Shown: positions 26,201 to 38,400 of the stretch, in pieces
Numbering within the stretch: position 1 is the stretch's first letter
How the letters are laid out: every line of letters begins with the position of its first letter
Origin: Paracentrotus lividus
Lineage: Eukaryota; Echinodermata; Echinoidea; Camarodonta; Echinidae
Reading direction: 5' to 3'
Assembly (NCBI GenBank): GCA_940671915.1
Contig: CALNVZ010003432.1
Location: forward strand, 10,969,965-11,033,964
Length of the DNA stretch: 64,000 nucleotides
Position numbers and translations under genes: made by a program
The notes under the pieces: generated by a model
Databases searched by the model: none
What the model was told of the DNA's origin: nothing
The model's input: the letters and a program-made list of their open reading frames with translations, nothing else

Positions 26201-29200
26201 TGCCTTTCCTCTTTTGGACATGGATATACCTAAATCTGTTTGTTATGACATTTTGTATCTTGTGACAGCTCAGTTTCGGGGGATGGGATATCCCTTTGGG
26301 CCTTTCATTTCCTCACATGTAATCCAGTGAGAAACAGGGGGTCTTTATATATTTGTGATGGAAATTATTGTATTAGCTTTTCTACTGCAAATTGGCAACA
26401 CTGATAATTTCCTTATATTGCAGAATACTTTTTTTTTTTTTTTTAAGTTATCTAAAATTTGTTTACTTAATCATCAACAATATTTAAGATGATCATGATT
26501 GCAAATGTGTAAATAAAACACTGATTTTGATATTGCCAAAACATTGCCAAATTAACTTTCACAGTTAAATTTTCGCAAAATACATGTTTGAGTGTTTTTA
26601 AATTCGCACAGTGCATCTGTTCACTTGACAATATTTTAGTTGAATTAAATTTTTTTGTGGGTTTCCTGCCCCTCCTCATGTGAGCATAATTTGCCAAAAT
26701 TTCCACACCGATTTCCACTTTAACAGACTCATTTTGGCCCTAAAACTCCTTCTTTGACAAGTAAACACTCACACATGTGAAAATGAATGTAAACATTGAG
26801 AAGGGAAATGACAACAAATCGATTACAGGCATTTTCTTTGATGAAATTAACTAGTCACACTCTTAACTAGTCTTTTAAACAACATTCTTACAGCAATTCG
26901 AATCACAAGAAATGTTTTTTAAATTCAAATGATGGTAAATTACTTTATGCAGGGGTGTGAGTGACCATAAATAAAGAGAGTGGGAAAACAGAAATTAAGC
27001 TGAAAACCAAAAATATATATAAATTTCAAAAAAATGAAATCAGCTAAAAAGTTGAACTCTAACACCTCTGAATAAAAAAGTTTTAATAATATCTATTCTT
27101 ATTCCTTATTTAGGTGGGAATGATTTCATACCTGACATAACAAAAAAAAAACTTTTACAAGAAAAAAAATTGTGTGTAATTCGTATTTGATTTTGGTCTT
27201 AATTGTTCTAATCTTTTATTAAATGAATGTGTAAATATCATGACTTCATTGAGTCAATAAAACATAAAAACACATTTTTAAAAAAAAAACCAATTTTGAT
27301 GAATATTTCTTCTCAGTTTAGAGTTGGGCATAGTGTTCTTACCTCCTTGATCTGAATCTGGAGGTGACCTTGATGGGAAGACATTTGGTCTTTGAATACC
27401 TGACCTAGCACCAGCGGATGATCGTCTTGGATCTGATGAATGAAATAGATAGAAAATTTATTTACATCTTTTTGGGGGTGTGCTAACATTTACATGAAAT
27501 TTTTGTTTAAAGTATCTTTCACAAAATTAAGTGGCCAAAATGTTCGATGTTTGTTTTGCAAACTGGTAAAGTAGAAGAAATGTATTGATACCAATACTTA
27601 GTATTGAAAAAAAAAAATCAGACTGCGTCTCCTACCTGCCCCTATTAATTCTATAAATTGACCCACATGAATGTTGACCTTTCACCTAATACTCAAAAAA
27701 TGTAATCAGATTTTCTAACTGTGATCTCATCAAATTTCAAGTTCATACATGTGACCCTTGACCACTGACCTTCATGAACCTCCTCCAAAATTTAATCAGA
27801 TCATCTTCTTATGATGACATTAATACTACCATCAAGTGTGAAGTTCATATCTTAAGGGGTTTTGGAGGTATAGTGTTAAAAGTTACGTGGAATATAAGGA
27901 CAGAAAAAAAAACCTCACTTGTAAAATCATCTCCCGCCGGTAACGATGGGAGAGGTCGATGACCAGGAGCATTTGGACTAGTAGGACTCGCTGTGTCATC
28001 ATAGAGAGGCATCTCGATGTCCTCGTACATTAACGGGTCATTTGAACCACTCGTTGACCCCCCGCTGCTTGATCCCGAGTGCCTGGATTCGTCCTCGAAG
28101 AGCGTGTCTCGATGACTGTTCTTGTATTTCAGGTCCTGCAGGATCTTTAACGACCTGGATAAAGACACAAAGTGGACTGTCTTATTACACCAATAGCAGA
28201 GCAGAAGATTCTGTAGGTCTAAATGATTCAGATTTTCCTTTAAACAGTGGTACCAATATTTCATAATTACACCTTTGTAAAAAATACATTATTGAAAATG
28301 GGTGCAAAAAGTTTAATACACATGAGGGTTTAAAAGTAATACTCGTATTCAGCATTTTCATGATCGCCAAAGTAGCTAATACTCGTTAATTAATTTGCTT
28401 TATAGCATAAGAGAAAATACATCCAAAAAGCTCATACAGTGAATGTCTTGAAACAAAAAAATGTTGAATTGTTTGTGCACAAAATATATCGAGAAATGTC
28501 CACAAAATGTTTACAAAATTTTGAATTAGCAATAATCTTTTTATCTCTGGGTTCATTCAAATTTCAATGATTTGGCATTTCATCTTGCCTTGATTTAAAA
28601 ACTTCTCAACTTCAGGGTTTTCATTTCCTCCAAGGTTTCTCTTTTTGTGGAAATACTTACTTTTCTCTTGCTTTTCCATGTATTGCTTGTTCCATCGCTA
28701 CTTTGAAATATGCCATCCATAGCTGTATTAGAGGAAAGAAATGGAAATGAAGAAAATGTATTACTGTATTCGCTGTTATTTTCGCGCGAAAAAATTTTTC
28801 GCGCTGAGCGGCCTCAAAGAATGTTCACAGGTTCTTGAATTCGCGCTGCATTTTGTAAGCACGCAATTGAATGCACCCAATACATGCATAAAAAAGCATG
28901 CTCATATATTCGCGTGATTTTAAATTTGCGTGAAATCCGCGAAAATATTTCCATGATTACAGTATTATACTATTACAATATAATGTCATTTCTTGAATAT
29001 TAATTTGCACTTTGAATTCTTCCTGTATTTTGCTTGATAACTTTCTGTAAACCCCCCCCCTTTAAAAAAAAAAAAAAAAAAAAATAGAAACCCTAATTAC
29101 ATCCCCCAAACTTATAAATGTCCTCTCAATTGTTTCAACTCTTTTTTCATTACTTGAATTATAAGGTAATAACATTTATTTAAAGCACTGGACATTTAGT

Positions 29201-32200
29201 ATAAGTTTTACTTAATCCTGATGTTATTATAAATTCATGTGTTTAAATATCTATCATCTTCATTCATTTCATTTCATTTCATTTATTTATTTCCACAATA
29301 CAGCAAAATAATTTACAGAACAAAACAATCAGTGAATAAGACAAATTAAGCTTACATACATATAGTCAAAATACAAAATACATTTGTAACAATATCCAAT
29401 ATGTAACTTATCAAAATGAATTAATTTATGTACCTCTATTCATATTATGTACCTCTTTTACTCTCTACCATGCTCGTTTCTTATAGTAAATTTTGAATAT
29501 CATAGAGTAAATGAGCACAGTAATTGAGTACATCTTCCGGTACTGATAGAAACCAAAAGTAAAAAATTATATGATCAGCAATTAGTTCTGATGATTAACC
29601 TAAACAAAAGCAAATTTGACATATTAAACTTGTAATACACAAGGGTGTGAATGCCAAAAAAGAAACACAATTATCTTTAAAGGGGAAGACCTTTATGAGC
29701 ATGCTTGACAGCTTGAATATTAATTAATAATTTAATATAATAATAACAATAGGCAGAGAGGGAAACTACTGACATAATTCCATTTTTTAGTCACTGTCTG
29801 TGGTGAACTTCAGTACTTGTGCTTCTTGAGCCATAACTCACTAACCCACCTATTTTTTCATTTTATTATTTTTTTTAAAATCTCACACCATTTAGAAGAA
29901 GAAAACCCAGACACAAAAGACACAAAAACAGTGATTTTAGAATTATCACATTGCTAATTTAAAAATATGTTGCATATTTTAAATATTTCAAAGGTACAAC
30001 GAAGATGGCAATTTCTACATGAGAAAAAGTAATTCTACAGTACTTTTCACGATACAAATTTAGAGCTTTATCCAATCATTTGCAAAAAGCATCAAAAGCA
30101 AAAGCATCATTAGCACAAAATGCAGATAACAGCTTAATCACAATCAATCATTGTTTTATAGAGAACAATTTTATGTTAAAGTATAATTTGCTTGAATATA
30201 TTAATATCGCAGTTATTAATGGTTTGCTATAGATTTAGCAAAATTTTTTGTAGTCTATTTGTTCATGTTTTATATTATTATTTGTTGGTATATGTACGTT
30301 ATTCATTTAGTTATTATATTTTTGTTATCATATTATGTTATATGTTTCACTAGAAAGGACCCCATTGTAAATAAGCCTTTTTGGCTTTCATGGGCTATCC
30401 TTGTCGGTGTTTCTTCTATTATCTCATATATGTGCACTCGACGAATAAAATAAAATAAAATAAAATCAATCATTTTAATTCAAGACTTTGTTATATATAG
30501 CCATTGTTTAATGTGCATGTACTGAACTGTTGGAACTAAAATAAAAAAAAAACTAATTTATCACTTAAAAATAAAAAACACTAATATATCTAAATAGAAC
30601 ACAATAAATTCTATATATCTTAAGAAATTATCTAGAAACAAAATAGGAAATGTCAAAAGAAGAGAGAAATGGTTGCCAATTGGCCAGGCTTTGACAAAAA
30701 TAATTCCTCTAGTTTTACCTGGAGATACAGTATGTATACAAGCCCTCATACGAAATTCATACCACTCTATATTTAAAAATTAGGCAAAAGAAAAAAACGT
30801 AGTAAAAATTGACACTGTACCCCCGTGGGATAGACATGTGGACTGACAATTGAACAGGTATGATTCGGCGAGTCGTTAATTATGAATGACATGGTATGAC
30901 TATACAGTACGTTTGAAAGGCAACTGTGGGAAAATAACTTTGATATAAGTGTGATATCAAACCTGAATAAGGCACAAACTATTCTCCACTTCAATTCAAC
31001 ATGTTTCTTGTAAATGATAATCTGATATCTTTGAAAAAAAAAATCAAGTTTATACATTAAATATTCCTTACAAAACTTTCACATCCTGTATTTAAGAATA
31101 GCATTAAAATTATTAAAAATCTATTTCATGCATCAAATATCCTTTATATTCTCTATATAATAATTCTTGTCTTATTTTGTTTTCTCTCTTTCTTCTTCTC
31201 TAGTTTATATTTCTTCATTTCCCTACATGTACATCTCTCTCTCTCTCTCCATTTTATTTTCAGTAAATTGGTGATGAAAAGTTCAATTGAAATTCAAATC
31301 AACCCATCCCTCTCGTTTCAACACTCCTCTTCTCCTGTCCTTTCTAACCTATTGTATTTTTCACAAAATCTGAAGAAAGTATTGATTTCATTCTCTTCCT
31401 AACTTTCTTCAAGAAATAACCCCCCCCCCCTGCTTATTGCGCGGCCACGTGACGTCAAAAAAAATTAGATGCACCTTTCTGCTCACCCAGGGTAACGTTA
31501 AAAAAATGTTATGTACCCTTTTGTCCTCTTTTGGGTCTGAATAATATATTTATATGATACAATAGAAAACTACACTAAAATTCTTCTTAGCTCATCAGTA
31601 TAATTTGGTATATATGTACATTAATTTTAAGAGTGAATATAACAATAGAATGTCAAATATACTTACAACTGTAAGTATTGCCACTTAAACACTTATCATT
31701 CTAAATTTATTCTGTATCACGAGAAATACATATTAAGCAAGAGAGAAAGACAAAAATAGGGGGTGGAGGAATATTACACAATGACTCAAATTTCTCAAGT
31801 ATCAATGCTTAAATTTTAGTCTAAATATACTCTATATGTGTATCATGTTGCAATTTGTCAGAACAATGAACAAATTACTCAGACAAAAGCATTCCGATAA
31901 TTCCAGTCTTTTCATTCTAAATCCATGACTTTACTACCTACCTGGAATCTGGCCATCAAAAACAGACAATCTGCCAAAACCAACAAAACTTGCAAAGGAT
32001 TTTGGAATTTCCGTAATTTCCTTAATTTCCACAGCAGTAGGGGAGACCGGGGACAATTGTAACACTTTTTCCAAATTTGACTTATCAACTTTATTATAGC
32101 TAAATACTTGCTTAAAACTAAGTACAAAGAAATATTCATATCTTAGCTCAACATATGAATAGGTTTGGGTTAAGTAAAACTATTTATTTTGAAGCCATTA

Positions 32201-32409
32201 TCATTTCAAAACAAGAGGTCGAGTGTTACAATTGCCCTGGTGTGGGCGACCATATTTGGAGAGATTTTTTTTTCTATCTTAGCTCAGGTTTTCATCGTTG
32301 AAACCTTAGCAAAATACAGGCCTAAAAATGGCAGCCATAGCTCAACCACATATTTGTCCAGAAGAAAAACATTGGGTATTGTGAAATATTACTTTCCTAC
32401 TCAAAAAAC

Positions 32410-32460
<51 letters not shown>

Positions 32461-35400
32461 GTGGTAGAAAGTTAACCGAACCTAACTCAAACAGCATTTG
32501 GAGCGATGAAATTCACATGCTCTGTACACAGGTTAGGTTTGTAGCATGTTTCTGCTCTGGATGAGAGCCTCTGTTACAACTGCCCCGTGTTACAATTGTC
32601 CCTGGTCTCCCCTACCTCCAAATCAGAATGCAAATGTCTCATAGAAACATGATATCTTAGGCAAGGATGAAACAAGAAGACTAGAATATAATTGACAAGC
32701 ACATACTGGCGGAAGCGGTGTATGATATTTCAGGAGAGGCCTCTTTAAAAAAATACAATATCTGATACGAAAGTTATTGTTGTTTCAGCTTTGAAAAATA
32801 GTTATTAATGATTGCAATAACAGTGAGCTAATCTAATTAAACACTTAAGATATATATATTTTTTACATATAATTATAGATATATATATATTTTTTTTTAA
32901 TGGTGGGAATACCAGAATTAACTTTAGAGGGCAAATATTATATTCTTAGATACACATTTCAGCCTTTCTCAATTGTTTCTGTGTTTAAATATAGGGAAAT
33001 AAATTCATACTATGTATTCAAAAAATAAAAGTCCAAAAAGGGTAACACTTTAATGTAAATTAGCAACATTTTCAAAGTTGGGGATGTTTTGTATTTGTTT
33101 ATAGTCTCGGATAATTTTAGATAAAAACAATGTAAAGATACAATATTAAGGCTTTTTGAGATATTTTTATTGTTGTAAAGACCATTATTGAAGCAATAGA
33201 ATTTGTATTAAAAATTTGTGCCCATCAATAGTATCATAACTCTAAACAAAGGTCCACAGTATAGGTTTCTGTTTAGGGCCCATTGTATAAATAAGGTGCA
33301 ATTCTCTTTTTACATAGGAAAGATATATTCTCAACTTTATTGTATGGGACTTGACCATTCCATTTTATGTATCATTCAAAATTATTTGATTAAACATATA
33401 AACATATAAACATATAATTATTTTCTTTTCTGCGGATCCCAACGGATGCCTACCCGTCATAGTCAACAGTGGAAATATTGATAATTTCGTTCATCCAGTA
33501 AAACAAAGAAATACATAAGAAATGATAGAATAGAAGATGAAATAAGATTAAAACAACACAAACGTATATATACGTAAGTGTCTGTGTGACTGCAGCATTA
33601 GAGACTTACAGCGGCCATAATTGCTATCAGAGGGACATGGTACATGTAATTTAGGATTAATGCTAGCACTAGCGCATTAACCTGTTAAGGATAATATGAC
33701 CACTTCTTTACCACATGGCAAATGTGGCCTCTACCAGAACACAACTGGATTGTTCACCTAAACATAAATCACAATTACATTCACATCATATCAAGGGTCA
33801 ATAAACATATTCATTTTGATATGGCTTTGCCTGTTCATGTATGGGTGTTTCTCCAGTTGAATATGCCTATTCCAAGTAAATGAACATATTTAGGGCATTG
33901 TTTGCACAAAATAAAACAACTTCAAGTGTGGTAAACTGTGTTTCTTCTGGTGTAAACTTTTATTGCTGACATTGAGTAATAAAGCTTGAATTCCAAACCA
34001 CAGGAGTTGAGCTTTATTGAAAGCTGCAAACAAAATATTAAGTAGGATAAAGCATAATTCTTGTTAAATGACCTCAAATAAGAAAAAAAAAAAGGTTTAT
34101 TTTTCTCACAGTATTGTAAACCTGTAACTTTGCCTCTTCCAAAGACAATCAAGATTTGAAATGTTGAATCGTCTCTGTTTTCATCATCTTGTGTTGTTTA
34201 TACATGTATGTGAGTGACTCAAATCCTATTATTATTTAGACACATATTTTGTATAATACATTTCTTTTATAAGTGCATTTGCTTTATTTGCATTCCATGC
34301 TGTCATTCTACGTTGTAAATTTTGTCCTGTTTGTTATTGTATTTCATGTCACCCTGTACGTTGTTTTATAAACACATAACCTCGGCTATATGTATTCCCA
34401 TTATTGATCAATAAATGGTGATTTATACAAATAAAAAAATAGGAAGAAAAAAAATCCTGTATTCTAAAAATGAAAAGACTTGTGATGTAAAGTTCTATGA
34501 TTGCATCCCCTTTCTTTCCCTTACTCCCTCCCTATCATGTGCATGTTAGAGTTTCCAGTGTGCCCTTTCAATGTCTACAATATATCTTTTAATTTCTCAA
34601 AATTCTTACTTGACCATCTTATATTTTATTCTTCTGGAAAGTAAATACTTTGTACTGTAGCAAGACTTGTGATGTAACAACGATTGCATCCCCTTCCCTT
34701 TCCCTTCCCCCTTCCTCTCTAATGCACATGTCAGGATACCCATTCATTGACTAACGCAGGAACCCCACGAGTCAGTCATCGCTTCGGTAATAGAATCCTT
34801 TCCTACTCTGTTCAAACAGGGTGACAAGCTTCCGGCTCCCAGGGAACCCGCACGAGTACTACGGATCGAACTCCGAGTCATCTCTTACTTGTACGTGTGA
34901 CGTGTAACACGACCTGACAACTGCTCAAGCCTTCCCCCAGTCTTAATGGAGGTACTTTAATCCTTTGTGACTGCGTTTTTCCTCTGTTTATGTGGTTACA
35001 ATATGCTTGAGATCCTATTTCTTACATGATTTTATTTCCTTAAAGTTCGCTTGTCAGCCCACATGAAAATGTCCGCCTCCATATTATGAAAACATTACAA
35101 AAATCACAAAATTACAACCTATAATACTGGGGACAATTCCTATGAATACCATAAGCACCCTATGGTAAAAATTGATCTACGATTTTCTCATTTGACCTAG
35201 GTGAGGTAAGTTGAAGGAAGAAATTGCTTAAATATAGTCTACAGAGCAATAAATTTCCATTACCATATAAATTTATCTTATTTCAATTTGTCATTTTGAC
35301 AATTTGATTTTTTTTTTTTTTTGCAAAATTTTGCAATATCAAATCGCTCAGAATATGTTTAAAAAACTGCTGTGATGTGAATATGAAACAAAAAAAATGG

Positions 35401-38400
35401 ACTTTCAGTATTTCAATTTAGTTCCAACGCTGCCAGTCCAAAATTAAAAAGGAAAAAAAATGGTTCTTCAAAAGTGGCGATCATTATCCATGATCATATT
35501 ATCCTTTATTAATTTTTGTAACACTTTGAGTGCAAAGATTTTGATGACATTGTGTCTTTGCAATGCGTGTCAAGAATAAATACTAAAAGGGGCCTTGGGA
35601 GAAGGCAAGATCTATTAAAGGGTACTGCATTGGGGCACACTCGTTTTCAAGTCACAGGTTTCCCCATGATACACGAGGCACTCCTATTTACATGAAAATT
35701 GCATAACCTGGAAAAACTAAAAATTAAGCAACTTTGGGAAAAGGAAAGTATATGATACTAGGGTCATGTTTTAGGGGTACCACATTGCTTCGCACTTGTT
35801 TTCAAGTCACATGTTTGCCCACGATGCTTATTCTACATAAGGCACTCCTATTTACATGAAAATTGCATAACATGGACAAAATACAAATTAGGCAGCTTAA
35901 GGAAAAGGCAAGTAACCAATACTGGGGTCGAGTTTAAGAGGTATCGCATTGACACACACTTGTTTTTAAGTCACATGTTTTCCCCATGATACCCAATCTA
36001 AATGAGGCTCTGCTACTCAACACTACACATACAAATAATTGAATGACCTGAAAAAATACATATTAAGCAGCCTTGGACAAAGGCAAAAACTGAGAGGTAC
36101 CACATTGGTACGCACTTGTTTTCAAGTCACATGTTTTTCCATGATGCCCATTCTAAATGAGGCACTGCTACTCAACACTACACATAAAAATAGCCCACTA
36201 GAGATGCTCACAAGCTACGGTTTTTCTTTAGTTCAATGTGTTCCTAGCAGAGAGGTGCAAACTCAATATTTGGTACGATTTGGGGATTTTTTGTTGTTGT
36301 CTTGTTGATGAAATGCCAGGGCAATGAAACATGTACGTACATATGAAATTGAACCATGTTTTTTCTCCCGGGACCATGAATCATATCATCCTCTATGATT
36401 TTATTTTACCACAAAGTTAGGAATTCCAGTCATTGGCCCCAATGTTTGTTCAGGCACTTCTGCCTGGCAAATGATTTCCCTCTTAAAGGACTCTTCCAGG
36501 CTGGAGGTTGCATTATAAGAAAAATAAAGTAAAATCGAAAAAGCACAACACTGAAAATTTCATCACAATCGGATAAGAAATAGCAAAGTTATGAATTTTC
36601 TTAGGTTTTGAATTTTTTAGGAAACAGTTCTTCAAATTGGCAAACTGATGATGTCTCAGTCCCCCTACTTTCTTTGTATTTTATTGTATGAAATACCAAT
36701 TATCAAGATTTTCTGCCCCAAGGACATAAAAACACGGATTAATCCTTGTGGAATGTTCAAGGTCACAAGTGCTTTTACTTATTTCAGTATGAGGGACAGA
36801 CTTTTTGTATACGCAATATATGAAAAAATGAGATAAATAGGATTTCATATTATATAAAATACACAATAAGTAGGGGGACTGTGACATCATCAGTTTGCTC
36901 ATTTGAATATTCAAATATTCAAATGAGGCAATGAGACAATTGCCAAGAACTGTTTTACAAAAAAAAATCAAGACCTAAAAAATGCATAACTTTGTCATTT
37001 TTCATCCGATTTTGATGAAATTTTCTGTGTTGTGCTTGATGAATTTTACTTAATTTTACAAAACTTTTTCATTTCAGCCCGGACTCCTCCTTTAAAGAAG
37101 AGATAAGCATTCTAACTTTTTCTACCTGAACTATAATTTTTTTTAAGGAGAATTGACCCTTTATAGACAGCTGGCATACTATGGATGTAGAAAAATCAAA
37201 TAAAGACCTTAGTGAAGATTTGGTAATAATAAGATAAATAATAAGGAAGTTATCAGAATTTGAAAGTGGAGATCTCTAATGGTATAGGAAATCTCCCATT
37301 GGCAATGCGGTAACCATGTGTGATGTCATACAGGGAGAAGTCCCCATATGGTGTGCACAAAAAGTATTTAAAATGTCTCTTTATTTCCATTCTAATAATA
37401 GAGAAGATTTTGAGTGCATGATTTGTTATTTGATTCATATAATTACCTGTCATCCCATAAAAAGACTCTGTTCTGCCTTTAGAGTTGAGAAAAAAGATGA
37501 TTTTAGTAAAATGTGTACAATAGGTATAGAAGAGATCTCCCTGCATGGCATCACACATCATGGTCCCGTTGCCAATTTAAGGATCTCCATGTCATAAGTG
37601 ATCTCAAATTCTAAAAATTCATTTCTCTTTTATTCATTGTCTAATTTTTCTGAAACTTTTACAAATATGTCTTTAGGGTTTGTCTCTATTCACTGAAGCC
37701 AAATTTTTCTGAGAGGATAATTCCCCTTTAAGTTTGTAATTTCAAGATTGCTAATGTATGTATACGAACTTGATTGTAACTGTTGTTTGAGTGTGGTAAA
37801 ACATGTAGGTCAAAGTAAAAGTATCCTTTATTAAAGCTTAGGTTAATCTTGAAAGGAACTTATTAAAGCTAGGTCACAATCACGCGTGGGGTGCCTCATG
37901 CATCTTTTATGGGACCTTTACTACTTGCTTTAAAATACAACAATGGCATTAGATTTTATGACTTGTGGAAATGTCTTTCTATATTAATAGTGCTTTATTG
38001 TATGATATTTTCCAGACATGAAAATCACTTTAGGTATGGGAAAATAAATTTTTTTAAATGAGGGGGAAAAAAAGGGAATTTGTCAGCACCCATAGCACAT
38101 AGGACTACACCAACTTTCATTTTTCGAACATTTTTACGGGTGTATCCATCAACATAGCTTAGGGTAACTTCCAGTATTTCACTTGGTCCTTTTGGGTCAA
38201 TTCTCAGTGTGACATCAACCTCATGCAAATTAGCGGATGTGACCCACTGATTGAACACACAGTTAGTGGTAACCTTACCCTCCTCTAAAATTTCACCCTA
38301 CTTGTGGTCAACAAAGATTGAGTCATATAGCCTCAAGGATAGAAATTAATATTTCCTATTAGCTCGGACCAATAGACTAAAAAAGCAGGAAAAATGAAAA

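Noticed and set aside
34740-34930. tRNA gene
   Set aside because: Only a B-box-like string on the minus strand; no A box and no cloverleaf could be formed.
38025-38258. Extra SH3BP2 exon in the frame containing VDVTLRIDPKGPSEIL
   Set aside because: Looks protein-like, but the PH domain is complete without it and no suitable acceptor/donor pair in phase was found.
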